Positions 12,779 to 23,827 of a DNA stretch of 64,000 bases are shown here, in pieces. Location of the stretch: positions 124,001 through 188,000 of the forward strand of contig NZ_JAATUR010000001.1 in NCBI RefSeq assembly GCF_011881725.1. The letters are read 5' to 3'. The DNA is from Escherichia coli (lineage in GTDB: Bacteria > Pseudomonadota > Gammaproteobacteria > Enterobacterales > Enterobacteriaceae). Positions within the stretch are counted from its first letter, which is position 1, and every line of letters begins with the position of its first letter. Below the pieces are notes generated by a model, which searched no databases, was not told where the DNA came from, and worked only from the letters and a program-made list of their open reading frames with translations. Position numbers and translations under genes: made by a program.

Positions 12779-14023
12779 ATGACTACGCAACGTTCACCGG
12801 GGCTGTTCCGGCGCCTGGCTCATGGCAGCCTGGTAAAACAAATCCTGGTTGGCCTTGTTCTGGGGATTCTCCTGGCATGGATCTCAAAACCGGCGGCTGA
12901 AGCTGTTGGTCTGTTAGGCACTTTGTTCGTCGGCGCACTGAAAGCTGTAGCGCCAATTCTGGTGCTGATGTTGGTAATGGCTTCCATCGCTAACCACCAA
13001 CACGGGCAGAAAACCAATATCCGCCCTATTTTGTTCCTCTACCTGCTGGGCACCTTCTCTGCCGCTCTGGCCGCAGTAGTCTTCAGCTTTGCTTTCCCCT
13101 CTACCCTGCACTTATCCAGTAGCGCGGGCGATATTTCCCCGCCGTCAGGCATTGTAGAAGTGATGCGCGGGCTGGTGTTGAGTATGGTTTCTAACCCCAT
13201 CGACGCACTGCTGAAAGGTAACTACATCGGGATTCTGGTGTGGGCAATTGGCCTCGGCTTCGCGCTGCGTCACGGTAACGAAACCACCAAAAACCTGGTC
13301 AACGATATGTCGAATGCCGTCACCTTTATGGTGAAGCTGGTGATTTGTTTCGCGCCCATCGGTATTTTTGGTCTGGTCGCTTCAACGCTGGCAACCACCG
13401 GTTTCTCCACCCTGTGGGGCTACGCGCAACTGCTGGCCGTGCTGGTTGGCTGTATGTTGCTGGTAGCGTTGGTGGTTAACCCACTGCTGGTATGGTGGAA
13501 AATTCGTCGTAACCCGTTCCCGCTGGTACTGCTGTGCCTGCGTGAAAGCGGCGTGTACGCCTTCTTCACCCGCAGCTCTGCGGCAAATATTCCGGTAAAC
13601 ATGGCGCTGTGTGAAAAACTGAATCTGGACCGCGATACCTATTCCGTTTCTATTCCGCTGGGGGCCACCATCAATATGGCGGGCGCGGCAATCACCATTA
13701 CGGTGTTAACGCTGGCTGCGGTCAATACGCTGGGTATTCCGGTGGATCTGCCTACGGCGCTGCTGTTGAGCGTGGTAGCGTCTCTGTGCGCCTGTGGCGC
13801 ATCCGGCGTGGCAGGTGGTTCTCTGCTTCTGATCCCGCTGGCCTGTAATATGTTCGGTATTTCAAACGATATCGCCATGCAGGTAGTCGCCGTCGGCTTT
13901 ATTATCGGTGTGTTGCAGGACTCCTGCGAAACCGCGCTGAACTCGTCAACTGACGTGCTGTTCACCGCAGCTGCCTGCCAGGCGGAAGATGCTCGTCTGG
14001 CAAATAACGCCTTGCGTAACTAA
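12779..14023 (+). CDS. sstT: Na+-dependent serine/threonine symporter SstT
   Basis: The 414-residue DAACS-family (dicarboxylate/amino acid:cation symporter) inner-membrane protein takes up L-serine and L-threonine with sodium. The serine-rich re-entrant hairpin appears in [18 protein letters not shown] (about residues 260-278), the NMAG sodium-site motif in [12 protein letters not shown], and the second hairpin near [16 protein letters not shown]. It is convergent with ygjV, with only three bases between the coding ends. Confidence 0.96.
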   Translation: MTTQRSPGLFRRLAHGSLVKQILVGLVLGILLAWISKPAAEAVGLLGTLFVGALKAVAPILVLMLVMASIANHQHGQKTNIRPILFLYLLGTFSAALAAVVFSFAFPSTLHLSSSAGDISPPSGIVEVMRGLVLSMVSNPIDALLKGNYIGILVWAIGLGFALRHGNETTKNLVNDMSNAVTFMVKLVICFAPIGIFGLVASTLATTGFSTLWGYAQLLAVLVGCMLLVALVVNPLLVWWKIRRNPFPLVLLCLRESGVYAFFTRSSAANIPVNMALCEKLNLDRDTYSVSIPLGATINMAGAAITITVLTLAAVNTLGIPVDLPTALLLSVVASLCACGASGVAGGSLLLIPLACNMFGISNDIAMQVVAVGFIIGVLQDSCETALNSSTDVLFTAAACQAEDARLANNALRN

Positions 14024-14026
14024 TGT

Positions 14027-14578
14027 TTAGCCCCTTTCGTCTACGGCGGAAGGGGTTTTCTCCACTTTAAACGGATCAATCCCCCTTCTCTGCATGCGCC
14101 AGAAACGAATGATGTTCAGGCCATTCATTAGCAGAAAACTGCCTTCAATCATCGTACCACCAATCGACCCGGCCCAGATGTTGTGAGTTAGCCAGCAACA
14201 AGTTGAAAACCACATCACACAGCGCATGGTCAGGCCTTTAAAGCGAAATAATGCCCATGTGCTGATGACGGTACCGACTACTGGCAGCAATTCCATTGGA
14301 TGCTGAAACTTTGCAAGGCCAAAACCGCTCGTCAAAACGATAAATATCGCCATAACCCACAGGCTACGCGTACGTAAAGTAATGAGGGTACGGATAGCAT
14401 TAAGAATAGAACTGGCTCCTGCTGGAAATACTCCCATCAGGAAAAAATGTACGCCAATAAATACGCTATAAATGGAAAGCTGAATTTTGAAGCGACGTTC
14501 ATCGCGGTTGAAGAAGGTGGTGATCCCAATCAGAAATGCAATGACGCCAACTCCCTGGGCCAACCAATACGCGGTCAT
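14027..14578 (-). CDS. ygjV: YgjV family inner-membrane protein
   Basis: The product has 183 residues with about five or six hydrophobic helices (for example VGVIAFLIGITTFF and FLMGVFPAGASSIL) and matches the YgjV/Imp-YgjV family. No biochemical function is established. Its 3' end overlaps the likely sstT terminator (hairpin CCCCTTTCG...CGGAAGGGG with T-run, 14033-14058). It is transcribed toward sstT; its upstream side is separated from uxaA by a terminator hairpin. Confidence 0.9.
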   Translation of the reverse strand: MTAYWLAQGVGVIAFLIGITTFFNRDERRFKIQLSIYSVFIGVHFFLMGVFPAGASSILNAIRTLITLRTRSLWVMAIFIVLTSGFGLAKFQHPMELLPVVGTVISTWALFRFKGLTMRCVMWFSTCCWLTHNIWAGSIGGTMIEGSFLLMNGLNIIRFWRMQRRGIDPFKVEKTPSAVDERG

Positions 14579-14605
14579 GATAAATCCTTAGCAGGTATGC
14601 AAAAG

Positions 14606-14642
14606 CAAACGGCGCTTCACATTATGAAACGCCGTTTTTTAT
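14606..14642. terminator. Terminator between uxaA and ygjV (possibly bidirectional)
   Basis: The stem AAACGGCG...CGCCGTTT, extended by TTCA/TGAA around an ATTA-type loop, has T-rich sequence on both strands (TTTTTT on plus, TGCTTTTG on minus). It lies 18 bases past the uxaA stop and probably ends the uxaCA transcript. Confidence 0.75.
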
Positions 14643-14660
14643 TCACAACTTATTTCGACC

Positions 14661-16148
14661 TTACAGCGTTACGCCGCTTTTGAAGATCGCCAGTTCGCGG
14701 AAGTCGTTACGCTCGTTGCAGGTTTGCTTACCGTTAGCAAACTCAACGATGGTATCGATAAATTCGTCCAGCAACTGAGGCATCGCTTTACCGTGGATCA
14801 GCTGACCAGCGTCAAAGTCGATCCAATGTTTTTTCTTCGCTGCCAGTTCACTGTTGGTGGCAATTTTCACCGTCGGCACAAATCCACCGTACGGTGTGCC
14901 GCGACCGGTACTGAACAGCACCATGTGACAGCCCGCTCCCGCCAGTGCGCTGGTCGCTACAGCATCGTTACCCGGCGCGCTTAACAGGTTCAGCCCCGGC
15001 GTTTTCAGACGTTCGCCGTAGCGCAACACGTCAACCACCTGGCTGGAGCCCGCTTTCTGCGTACAGCCAAGAGATTTATCTTCCAACGTAGTGATACCAC
15101 CCGCTTTGTTCCCCGGCGATGGGTTTTCGTAGATCGGCTGGTCATGGGCAATAAAGTACTGTTTGAAGTCATTGACCATGGTGACCAGTTTTTCAAACGT
15201 TGCTTCGTCACGGCAATGGTCCATCAGTAACTGCTCTGCGCCAAACATCTCCGGCACTTCGGTCAGTACGGTAGTGCCACCGTTAGCAATGACGTAATCA
15301 GAGAAACGCCCCAGCATTGGGTTGGCGGTAATACCGGAAAGACCATCAGAACCGCCACACTCCAGACCAAACTTCAGTTCGCTGAGTTTGCCCGGCTCGC
15401 GCTTATCGTTGCGCATCACGTTATACAGCTGATGCAGATGTTCGATCCCCGCTTCAATTTCATCGTCCTGCTGTTGGCAGATCATGAAATGGACGCGTTC
15501 AGGATCGATATCCCCCAGCGTTTCACGGAACGCGGCAACCTGGTTGTTTTCACAACCCAGACCGATCACCAGCACTGCGCCCGCATTCGGGTGGCGCACC
15601 ATGTTTTGCAACATGGTGCGGGTATTAATATGATCGTCGCCCAGCTGCGAGCAGCCGTAGGTGTGGCTGAAGAGGAACACGCCGTCAGTACCTTCTGCGT
15701 TGTTCGTCTCTTTCAGGAAACGGTTCTGGATCTGCCGCGCGATGCCGTTGACGCAGCCCACGGTCGGCAGGATCCACAACTCGTTACGCACCCCGACATC
15801 GCCGTTAGCGCGACGATAGATCTGCACTTCACGATCTGCCGCTTGCGCAGGCAGCGCCTGAAAATCAGGTTGATAGCGATACTGATCCAGATCGCTCAGA
15901 TTCGTGCGCGTATTATGGGCGTGAACGTGTTCACCTGCGGCAATATCCGCCAATGCATAACCAATCGGCAGGCCATATTTAATGACGTTGGCCCCTTTTG
16001 CGATATCCGTTAACGCAAATTTATGTCCACGAGCGACATCCTGGCGCAGCGTAACGGTCTGGTTATCGACACTGATTTCTGTGCCTTCAGCCAAATCCGC
16101 TAAAGCGACCGCGACGTTATCCAGCGCATGGATCTTGATGTATTGCAT
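14661..16148 (-). CDS. uxaA: Altronate dehydratase
   Basis: UxaA (495 residues) dehydrates D-altronate to 2-keto-3-deoxygluconate in galacturonate breakdown. An N-terminal SAF-type small domain (about 1-90) is followed by the large UxaA/GarD catalytic domain with CGGSDGLSG, GNKAGGITTLEDKSLGC and TGRGTPYGG motifs. It shares its architecture with garD at 50839 in this window. It lies 14 bases behind uxaC in one operon, reading away from exuT. Confidence 0.97.
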   Translation of the reverse strand: MQYIKIHALDNVAVALADLAEGTEISVDNQTVTLRQDVARGHKFALTDIAKGANVIKYGLPIGYALADIAAGEHVHAHNTRTNLSDLDQYRYQPDFQALPAQAADREVQIYRRANGDVGVRNELWILPTVGCVNGIARQIQNRFLKETNNAEGTDGVFLFSHTYGCSQLGDDHINTRTMLQNMVRHPNAGAVLVIGLGCENNQVAAFRETLGDIDPERVHFMICQQQDDEIEAGIEHLHQLYNVMRNDKREPGKLSELKFGLECGGSDGLSGITANPMLGRFSDYVIANGGTTVLTEVPEMFGAEQLLMDHCRDEATFEKLVTMVNDFKQYFIAHDQPIYENPSPGNKAGGITTLEDKSLGCTQKAGSSQVVDVLRYGERLKTPGLNLLSAPGNDAVATSALAGAGCHMVLFSTGRGTPYGGFVPTVKIATNSELAAKKKHWIDFDAGQLIHGKAMPQLLDEFIDTIVEFANGKQTCNERNDFRELAIFKSGVTL

Positions 16149-16162
16149 ATCAACCCCAGACC

Positions 16163-17635
<1,473 letters not shown>

Positions 17636-17792
17636 TTATCACACCAATTTCCAGAGTCTGAAGATATTTTCGTGAGTTAGATCAATAAATGTAGCTAAAA
17701 AAATTACTCTCAAAGTGGTAAATCACTCTGCAAGCCGCGCCAGTACTGGCCTCGCCATCATCAAAGAATGTCCCTACAAATATTCCCACATT

Positions 17793-17808
17793 TGTGATGG
17801 CTCTCACC
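17793..17808. promoter_or_regulatory. CRP site in the uxaC-exuT divergent region
   Basis: TGTGA-TGGCTC-TCACC matches the CRP consensus TGTGA-N6-TCACA except at the last base. It lies between the two divergent starts, fitting catabolite control of hexuronate genes. Confidence 0.7.
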
Positions 17809-17813
17809 TTTTA

Positions 17814-17828
17814 AAGTTGTATGACAAG
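17814..17828. promoter_or_regulatory. Probable ExuR operator in the uxaC-exuT region
   Basis: The near-palindromic AAGTTGTATGACAAG (TTGT...ACAA arms) lies next to the CRP site and resembles GntR/FadR-subfamily operators of the hexuronate regulon. Assignment to ExuR is inferred from context. Confidence 0.5.
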
Positions 17829-18061
17829 TTATCTTTCTGCCGTCGCAAATCATAAGTCGACGGAATGCAAATTGCCGATTCATTCATCTGTTAGATGGGT
17901 CGGGTTAACCGGTACGGAAGCCGAATTAGCACGAAACTTTCATGGCAACGTTCGGGGCGTGCCGGTTTTTTTTCGGTTACCCGGTCGTAAGTAACATCTT
18001 CAGCCTCTGGCGGGATGATGGCCGCGCTACCTGCGGATATAACAAAACGATGAGGTTTTAC

Positions 18062-19360
18062 ATGCGTAAAATTAAAGGGTTACGTTGGTATATGATTGCA
18101 CTGGTGACGCTCGGCACCGTGCTTGGTTACCTGACGCGTAACACTGTGGCGGCAGCTGCGCCAACTCTGATGGAAGAGTTAAACATCTCCACCCAACAGT
18201 ATTCCTATATCATCGCAGCCTATTCTGCTGCTTATACGGTCATGCAACCGGTAGCAGGTTATGTACTGGATGTTCTGGGTACGAAAATCGGCTACGCAAT
18301 GTTTGCTGTACTGTGGGCCGTATTCTGTGGTGCCACTGCGCTGGCAGGTAGCTGGGGTGGCCTGGCTGTTGCCCGTGGTGCGGTAGGTGCGGCAGAAGCA
18401 GCGATGATCCCGGCGGGTCTGAAAGCCAGTTCCGAATGGTTCCCGGCGAAAGAACGCTCCATCGCAGTAGGTTACTTTAACGTTGGTTCCTCAATTGGTG
18501 CGATGATTGCACCGCCGCTGGTGGTATGGGCAATCGTTATGCACAGCTGGCAGATGGCATTTATCATCTCCGGTGCGTTGAGCTTTATCTGGGCGATGGC
18601 ATGGCTGATTTTCTACAAACATCCGCGCGACCAGAAACATCTGACCGATGAAGAACGCGACTACATTATTAATGGTCAGGAAGCCCAGCACCAGGTTAGC
18701 ACGGCGAAGAAAATGTCCGTTGGTCAGATCCTGCGTAACCGTCAGTTCTGGGGTATCGCGCTGCCGCGTTTCCTGGCTGAACCAGCCTGGGGTACTTTTA
18801 ACGCGTGGATCCCGCTGTTCATGTTTAAAGTTTACGGCTTTAACCTGAAAGAAATCGCGATGTTCGCCTGGATGCCGATGCTGTTTGCTGACCTCGGTTG
18901 TATCCTCGGTGGTTACCTGCCGCCGCTGTTCCAGCGTTGGTTTGGTGTGAACCTGATCGTTTCCCGTAAGATGGTAGTAACGCTGGGCGCAGTACTGATG
19001 ATTGGCCCGGGTATGATCGGCCTGTTCACCAACCCGTATGTCGCGATTATGCTGCTGTGTATTGGTGGTTTTGCTCACCAGGCACTGTCTGGCGCGCTGA
19101 TTACACTCTCTTCTGACGTATTCGGTCGTAACGAAGTAGCAACGGCTAACGGCCTGACCGGGATGTCCGCATGGCTGGCAAGTACGCTGTTTGCGCTGGT
19201 TGTAGGTGCACTGGCTGACACCATCGGCTTCAGCCCGCTGTTCGCAGTTCTGGCAGTGTTCGACCTGTTAGGTGCGCTGGTTATCTGGACCGTGTTGCAG
19301 AACAAACCGGCGATTGAGGTGGCGCAGGAATCACATAACGATCCCGCACCGCAACATTAA
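18062..19360 (+). CDS. exuT: Hexuronate:H+ symporter ExuT (MFS, ACS family)
   Basis: ExuT imports D-galacturonate and D-glucuronate. The 432-residue form starting MRKIKGLRWYMIALV begins right at the first membrane helix and has GAGG eight bases upstream. The frame is open back to an ATG at 17942, which would give 472 residues with a non-hydrophobic leader, as in some older annotations. Twelve hydrophobic helices are recognisable, with the MFS loop motif as DVLGTKIGYA and acidic/aromatic ACS-family signatures near GLKASSEWFPAKERS. It is divergent from uxaCA. In K-12 exuR follows directly; here a fimbrial operon intervenes. Confidence 0.94.
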   Translation: MRKIKGLRWYMIALVTLGTVLGYLTRNTVAAAAPTLMEELNISTQQYSYIIAAYSAAYTVMQPVAGYVLDVLGTKIGYAMFAVLWAVFCGATALAGSWGGLAVARGAVGAAEAAMIPAGLKASSEWFPAKERSIAVGYFNVGSSIGAMIAPPLVVWAIVMHSWQMAFIISGALSFIWAMAWLIFYKHPRDQKHLTDEERDYIINGQEAQHQVSTAKKMSVGQILRNRQFWGIALPRFLAEPAWGTFNAWIPLFMFKVYGFNLKEIAMFAWMPMLFADLGCILGGYLPPLFQRWFGVNLIVSRKMVVTLGAVLMIGPGMIGLFTNPYVAIMLLCIGGFAHQALSGALITLSSDVFGRNEVATANGLTGMSAWLASTLFALVVGALADTIGFSPLFAVLAVFDLLGALVIWTVLQNKPAIEVAQESHNDPAPQH

Positions 19361-19383
19361 CGCTTAGCCTAAGTTGTAATGAC

Positions 19384-19417
19384 GAAGCCGCCTTTTACAG
19401 GCGGCTTCTGTTTTTTT
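19384..19417 (+). terminator. Rho-independent terminator of exuT
   Basis: The perfect 9-bp stem GAAGCCGCC/GGCGGCTTC with loop TTTTACA is followed by seven T. It separates exuT from the convergent end of the fimbrial operon. Confidence 0.9.
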
Positions 19418-19437
19418 GTATCTGTCCGGCCTGGTGG

Positions 19438-20526
19438 TTAATTGATTGTTGGCAAGGACGGCGTAAAGATTACCGACAATTTGCCCATGTAGTACCCGGC
19501 CTGTTTATCCATCACGTTGAATTTTTCTACTGCCAGCGTTAATGGCGTCGGCACACACATTACCGCATAGCGAATTCCAGGCAGTACCACCGGACGCACA
19601 CGCTTCAGGTTGATGCTGTTCCAGACCATATTTTCATTGTTGCGTACATCTATTTGCCCGCCGGTTTCCGGGTTATACATTTTTACTTTGTAATCGATGC
19701 GTTCCGCTTCGTCGGTAGATGTTCTTCCCTGACGATAAATAGAGAAATGACCATCTCTGCGTCCTGCCGCTGGTAATCCTTCATCTTTAAGCATTATTTC
19801 ATAACTGATGGCATTACCGTTGAAGCCATCGTACAGGCACATGTCCAGCGTGGTCAGATCTTCAGCATAGTTGCTGCCATTCACGCTGCCCGTTGGATGC
19901 AAGTCTAACTGCACTCGTGGCGTGGCGTGGGCGAACTCCGGGAAGAAGATGTCAATATGGTTGGGATCGAGCGTGTTCAGGGTAATATCTGCAAAATAGT
20001 CCTGGGCTGGGCTATTAGAATGCAGCTTCACCTGCCCTTTCCAGACACCACCAATTGGCAACTTTTTCATTTCTGCTTGCTCAAGGTAAAGTGTAAGAAA
20101 CTTTTTATTAGCAATATAACCAACATCATTTCCGCCCGTTGCATAACATTTATACAGGTTGGAATCCTTGAGATTTGTCTGCCTGTTGTATCCTCCACAG
20201 CCAGGTATATTTTCCTCTGATATACGAGCCTCTTTAAACCCCTTAAGCTTGAGCGGCCAACGCATACCGCTACGTTGCTCCGTTAAATAGATTTGTACTG
20301 TCGTGATAGCTCCAGAGGCTGTACAGCTTTGCTGGAGATTAGGGTAAGAACATTCGTACCACATAAATCCATTATTCCCAGCCAACGCTTCTTCGTCCCA
20401 AAAGTAGTAATCCGCCCTGCCAACGGCCAAATCATAAGTAATGTCAGCGGTCACATTGGGCGCAGCCTGAACGCCGGTAACCAGGCCAGACATACATAAC
20501 ATCAAGGCAATCAATCGATTTCTCAT
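19438..20526 (-). CDS. CS1/CFA/I-like (alpha-class) fimbrial tip adhesin, CfaE/CooD-type minor subunit
   Basis: The protein has 362 residues with a clear signal peptide (MRNRLIALMLCMSGLVTGVQA, cleaved before APNVT). The mature protein has the two-domain build of class 5 tip adhesins: an N-terminal adhesin domain with cysteine pairs (CSYPNLQQSC; GCGGYNRQTN...YKC) and a C-terminal pilin domain ending in a beta strand MGKLSVIFTPS. Length and last-gene position match CfaE/CooD. Its ATG overlaps the usher stop codon (ATGA), so the two are translationally coupled. Receptor specificity cannot be read from the sequence. I do not recognise an established gene name for this locus. Confidence 0.85.
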   Translation of the reverse strand: MRNRLIALMLCMSGLVTGVQAAPNVTADITYDLAVGRADYYFWDEEALAGNNGFMWYECSYPNLQQSCTASGAITTVQIYLTEQRSGMRWPLKLKGFKEARISEENIPGCGGYNRQTNLKDSNLYKCYATGGNDVGYIANKKFLTLYLEQAEMKKLPIGGVWKGQVKLHSNSPAQDYFADITLNTLDPNHIDIFFPEFAHATPRVQLDLHPTGSVNGSNYAEDLTTLDMCLYDGFNGNAISYEIMLKDEGLPAAGRRDGHFSIYRQGRTSTDEAERIDYKVKMYNPETGGQIDVRNNENMVWNSINLKRVRPVVLPGIRYAVMCVPTPLTLAVEKFNVMDKQAGYYMGKLSVIFTPSLPTIN

Positions 20527-23207
20527 GGTGCAACCTCCCTTTGCGCCGTCTGAACGTTTCCACGTAATTTAGGCTGTTTTAACTGCGCCTGAACCTGAAT
20601 GGACTCCGGCAATTGTGAATAACTCACCACGCTACAGTTCACATCACCGCTATAGCGAATGCTGGCGCGTTTCTTTAAAACACTCAGCGGACATTTAAGG
20701 AATTGCTGCCCGGAAAGCAGATACAACTCTTTTTCACTACCACTAATCTCAAGGGTAAATCCACCATCTTCAGCCACCAGTAGCATGGCGCTATTCAGCC
20801 CCACTAGCGGGAATTTCTCTACCGATGCTGGCAATAATAAGCGACCGATATAGTTGTAATTAAAATTGGCGGACACTTCACGATAACGAAGCTTACCTGG
20901 TAACAACATCAGTTCACGGTTACCCGCGCCATTGATAATGTTGGTTGTGCCTTGTTGATTGCTCTTGCTACTGTCGCTAACTTCAACAAAACCAGACTGA
21001 AATCCAGGATACGGGAACAACACACTGTCGCTTTGACCAAGCTGCAACGTTCTGCTACCCGCGACCCGTGCTTCAAGTTGCAGATCCTGACTCTGTTCAT
21101 CCTGCTCAGAGAATCCTTTCACATCCACCAATACCGCCCCCAGCAAATCGTCCGTACCGCTGGCCCCCAAATTGATGCCATGGCGGCTCACCGCCAGGGT
21201 GGAGCTGTATGTACCTGTAAAGGCTGAGAGATGATCATGATTCTGGCGATCATAACTATCTGAAACCGTTGCGTAGAGATTTCCGTACTGACCATCCCAA
21301 CGACCATTGACCGCACTGTTGATCGTGTCAGTATTCAGGCCACCCACGGTCACGCCAAGCTCTTTATGGCTGTACGAGTCGTTATAAAAGGTATGTGATA
21401 ACTGCCATGAAGTCTGGTCGCCATCCTGATCGCTATAACGATAATCAGTAGAAACGTTGGTTGAATGGCTGTTGTTATTGCTGTCCATCGTTGGCGTATC
21501 AGACAACGAAAATGACAAGTACAAGCCGTTGTCATCGTTATCACCACCATTATCATTACGATGGAAAACACCGACAGAAGTACTCAATATCCAGTCACGC
21601 ATCACGAAAGCACGGGAAGCGCTCAGTTGCACAGTTTCGGAGATACTTTGTGCTGTCGTCTGACGAAGATAGTTATTTTCAAAACTCTGCTGTTTGTCCC
21701 AACGCAGGCTGTCGTCAGTGTTATTTTGCGTACGGGTATAACCCAGCATCATGTTCCAGCCGACAAGATTCTGTGAAACTGTCGCGGAGATACTTTCATA
21801 ACAGCTTAACGCGTTGTAGCTTTCTCTGCTGTCGGTTGTACAAGCATCGCCATCAGAGTTGGTTCGATAAAAGCCCAGCGTTGGCCATCCCGGATTACTC
21901 CAGTTAGCCTGTTGCATGTCGCCTTTGCCACCGTCATCGTTACGGAACACGCTGGCGCTGATGGCAAGATCCCCCGCCCCGCCTAAATCAGCCGTCCAGT
22001 TATTACCTAACTCAAATGCGCTCACATCATCGGCATTTGCCAGACCTGCGTATAGCTCATATTGCGGATGTAATGGCAGGCGCACCCCGAGCTGATAAGC
22101 CGAGCTTTCATCATCAGAAACCTGTGATGTGGTTTTCCCTGCCTGCAAGAACCACTGTGCATTTCCGTCCGTCAGGCCGCCAGTTTTGGTAAATGGCACA
22201 AGCTCGGTGCGGGTGAGTTGGTTATTTTCATAGACTTTTAGCGCCACGCTGTAGCTGCCTGGCGGAAAGGAACGGGTATCAATAAATTGTGAACCGCTAT
22301 TGAGATAAAATGATCCCAGAAGTTGTTCATTGCGATAAGCATCAACACGTGAATTACGTGAAAGCAGAACCATTACCGGCGTCCCTTGCTGGCTTTGCGT
22401 CTGATTTAAATAACTTAGTGTCGACCCGATGCGCATTCCGTCGATTGCACCAAGCGGTAGGAAATTAAAAGTAAAGTTTCCACCTTGCGCATTAAATAAT
22501 GTGCGGCTGTCCATTCGCCCTGCCTGCACATAATAACGACGAAGAAAATCATAACGATAATAGAGATCACTGACATCAGCATTACTGTCACTAACATCAT
22601 CTGCATCGTAACCGTTGAAATCCCAGTGTGCGCCAATATAGCTATTTTCTGTTATTCCCAGCGCACCATTTCCTTGAATAGACAACGATTGATAATCATC
22701 CTGTACCAGCACATTGATATCTTGCTGATGTATAAATGCGTTAACCGTATTTTTGTCTGGATTCAAATACAATGATTTTGAATCAAAAGCTGAATTCCAT
22801 TGTGGATTCAGGAATAGCGTTGCCGAACTTTCTTCATCATTATAGATTATTTCTACTGTTTCAGTATTAAGAAAACCACATCCAGAATCAGTACGAACAA
22901 AACCACAAGCCAGTTCGCCGTGGCGGGCTAACGGTTGCGATAATTTATCTTTTACTATATGCGCGATTTTTTGATCGTCCGTATCAAGTTCCAGCTTAGT
23001 AAAGAGACTTGCTGAATCAAGAAAAGTTACGGTATCAAGATTAACCATTGCATAATATTTACCGAGACTTTTTCCTGCAAAATAAACCTCGATATACTCC
23101 TGCTGTCCCTGAGCGATAACCTCGAAACCAGCGGGGATTTTGGTTAAAGTTGCCTTTGCCGGGCTGAGACTCGCCAGGATCAAAAGAGCCAGTAATTTTT
23201 TATCCAT
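20523..23207 (-). CDS. Outer-membrane fimbrial usher, CfaC/CooC-like (alpha class)
   Basis: The usher has 894 residues from the ATG at 23207, which has AGGA five bases upstream and begins a good signal peptide (MDKKLLALLILASLSPAKA). An in-frame ATG at 23225 lacks a ribosome-binding site. The mature protein begins with an N-terminal periplasmic domain containing the Cys pair of CGFVRTDSGCGF. A long beta-barrel region with Asn/Ser/Asp-rich strands follows, including the plug-like FTKTGGLTDG segment, and then a C-terminal domain with CPLSVLKKRASIRYSGDVNC. It would secrete and assemble the pilin and tip adhesin delivered by the chaperone. Similarity is to class 5 ushers rather than FimD/PapC. It is third in the four-gene operon. 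Confidence 0.88.
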   Translation of the reverse strand: MDKKLLALLILASLSPAKATLTKIPAGFEVIAQGQQEYIEVYFAGKSLGKYYAMVNLDTVTFLDSASLFTKLELDTDDQKIAHIVKDKLSQPLARHGELACGFVRTDSGCGFLNTETVEIIYNDEESSATLFLNPQWNSAFDSKSLYLNPDKNTVNAFIHQQDINVLVQDDYQSLSIQGNGALGITENSYIGAHWDFNGYDADDVSDSNADVSDLYYRYDFLRRYYVQAGRMDSRTLFNAQGGNFTFNFLPLGAIDGMRIGSTLSYLNQTQSQQGTPVMVLLSRNSRVDAYRNEQLLGSFYLNSGSQFIDTRSFPPGSYSVALKVYENNQLTRTELVPFTKTGGLTDGNAQWFLQAGKTTSQVSDDESSAYQLGVRLPLHPQYELYAGLANADDVSAFELGNNWTADLGGAGDLAISASVFRNDDGGKGDMQQANWSNPGWPTLGFYRTNSDGDACTTDSRESYNALSCYESISATVSQNLVGWNMMLGYTRTQNNTDDSLRWDKQQSFENNYLRQTTAQSISETVQLSASRAFVMRDWILSTSVGVFHRNDNGGDNDDNGLYLSFSLSDTPTMDSNNNSHSTNVSTDYRYSDQDGDQTSWQLSHTFYNDSYSHKELGVTVGGLNTDTINSAVNGRWDGQYGNLYATVSDSYDRQNHDHLSAFTGTYSSTLAVSRHGINLGASGTDDLLGAVLVDVKGFSEQDEQSQDLQLEARVAGSRTLQLGQSDSVLFPYPGFQSGFVEVSDSSKSNQQGTTNIINGAGNRELMLLPGKLRYREVSANFNYNYIGRLLLPASVEKFPLVGLNSAMLLVAEDGGFTLEISGSEKELYLLSGQQFLKCPLSVLKKRASIRYSGDVNCSVVSYSQLPESIQVQAQLKQPKLRGNVQTAQREVAP

Positions 23208-23244
23208 GGCAATCCTGTAATCCATAATAAATATTAAAATAGTT

Positions 23245-23270
23245 AAAATAAGGGAGGACCAGCCTCCCTT
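23245..23270 (-). terminator. Attenuator-like hairpin between fimbrial major subunit and usher genes
   Basis: On the minus strand the 8-bp perfect stem AAGGGAGG/CCTCCCTT is followed by TATTTTAACTATTTT. It lies between the pilin stop and the usher start. Such hairpins in fimbrial operons stop or stabilise part of the transcripts so that the pilin is made in excess; that role is inferred. Confidence 0.6.
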
Positions 23271-23297
23271 TATTACGAGTTAATTCTGATATCCAGA

Positions 23298-23798
23298 TTA
23301 GATATCCTGAGATAGATAAATGCTTACTACGCCACGGTAGATACCGGTTTCCAGAACACCTTTGGTGGTCTGAGCAAACATCAGGTTTTTAGCCAGAGAA
23401 CCGTTGGTTAACGCATCAGAAGCAAAGATTTTGGATGCGGTAAAAGTGGTTGCTGCATCAGCTTTAATCTCTTCACCGCCCCAGCTTACAGTCAGCGGAA
23501 CAATTTTGGTGGCATCCAGGCTTTGTACCAGTTGCGCCGGAGAAACTAACTGCATTTTCACGTTTTTGGTCACGTCGTTTGACCAGATTTTGGTCATCAA
23601 CTGATAAGATTGCAGGCCCTGGCCTAGCAGATATTGCATTTCTACTGCTTTTGGCAGTGCGGTGTTATCGGTCTGAGTCATATCCAGAGCGGCGTCAACG
23701 TTAGCTGTGACAGTGATATCTTTTTGTACTGCTAATGCGGACCCTGCAACGGAAAACATTGCGGCTACCAGAAGAGATTTTGCGAATACCTTTTTCAT
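23298..23798 (-). CDS. CS1/CFA/I-like major fimbrial subunit (class 5 pilin)
   Basis: The pilin has 166 residues. The signal peptide MKKVFAKSLLVAAMFSVAGSALA is followed by a mature protein of about 143 residues starting VQKDITVTANVD, the donor-strand region typical of CooA/CfaB pilins. It has no cysteine, as in class 5 major subunits and unlike FimA/PapA. The C-terminal GIYRGVVSIYLSQ matches the family's final strand. The ribosome-binding site AAGGA lies six bases before the ATG. It is second in the operon after the chaperone and is followed by an attenuator-like hairpin, consistent with being the most abundant product. Confidence 0.88.
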   Translation of the reverse strand: MKKVFAKSLLVAAMFSVAGSALAVQKDITVTANVDAALDMTQTDNTALPKAVEMQYLLGQGLQSYQLMTKIWSNDVTKNVKMQLVSPAQLVQSLDATKIVPLTVSWGGEEIKADAATTFTASKIFASDALTNGSLAKNLMFAQTTKGVLETGIYRGVVSIYLSQDI

Positions 23799-23827
23799 TA
23801 CTATTCCTTCGTTTATTACAATGATAA

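Noticed and set aside
17942..18061. 40-codon N-terminal extension of exuT
   Set aside because: It is unlike a transporter N-terminus, contains the hairpin-like GTGCCGG-TTTTTT leader sequence, and a well-spaced ribosome-binding site precedes the internal ATG at 18062.
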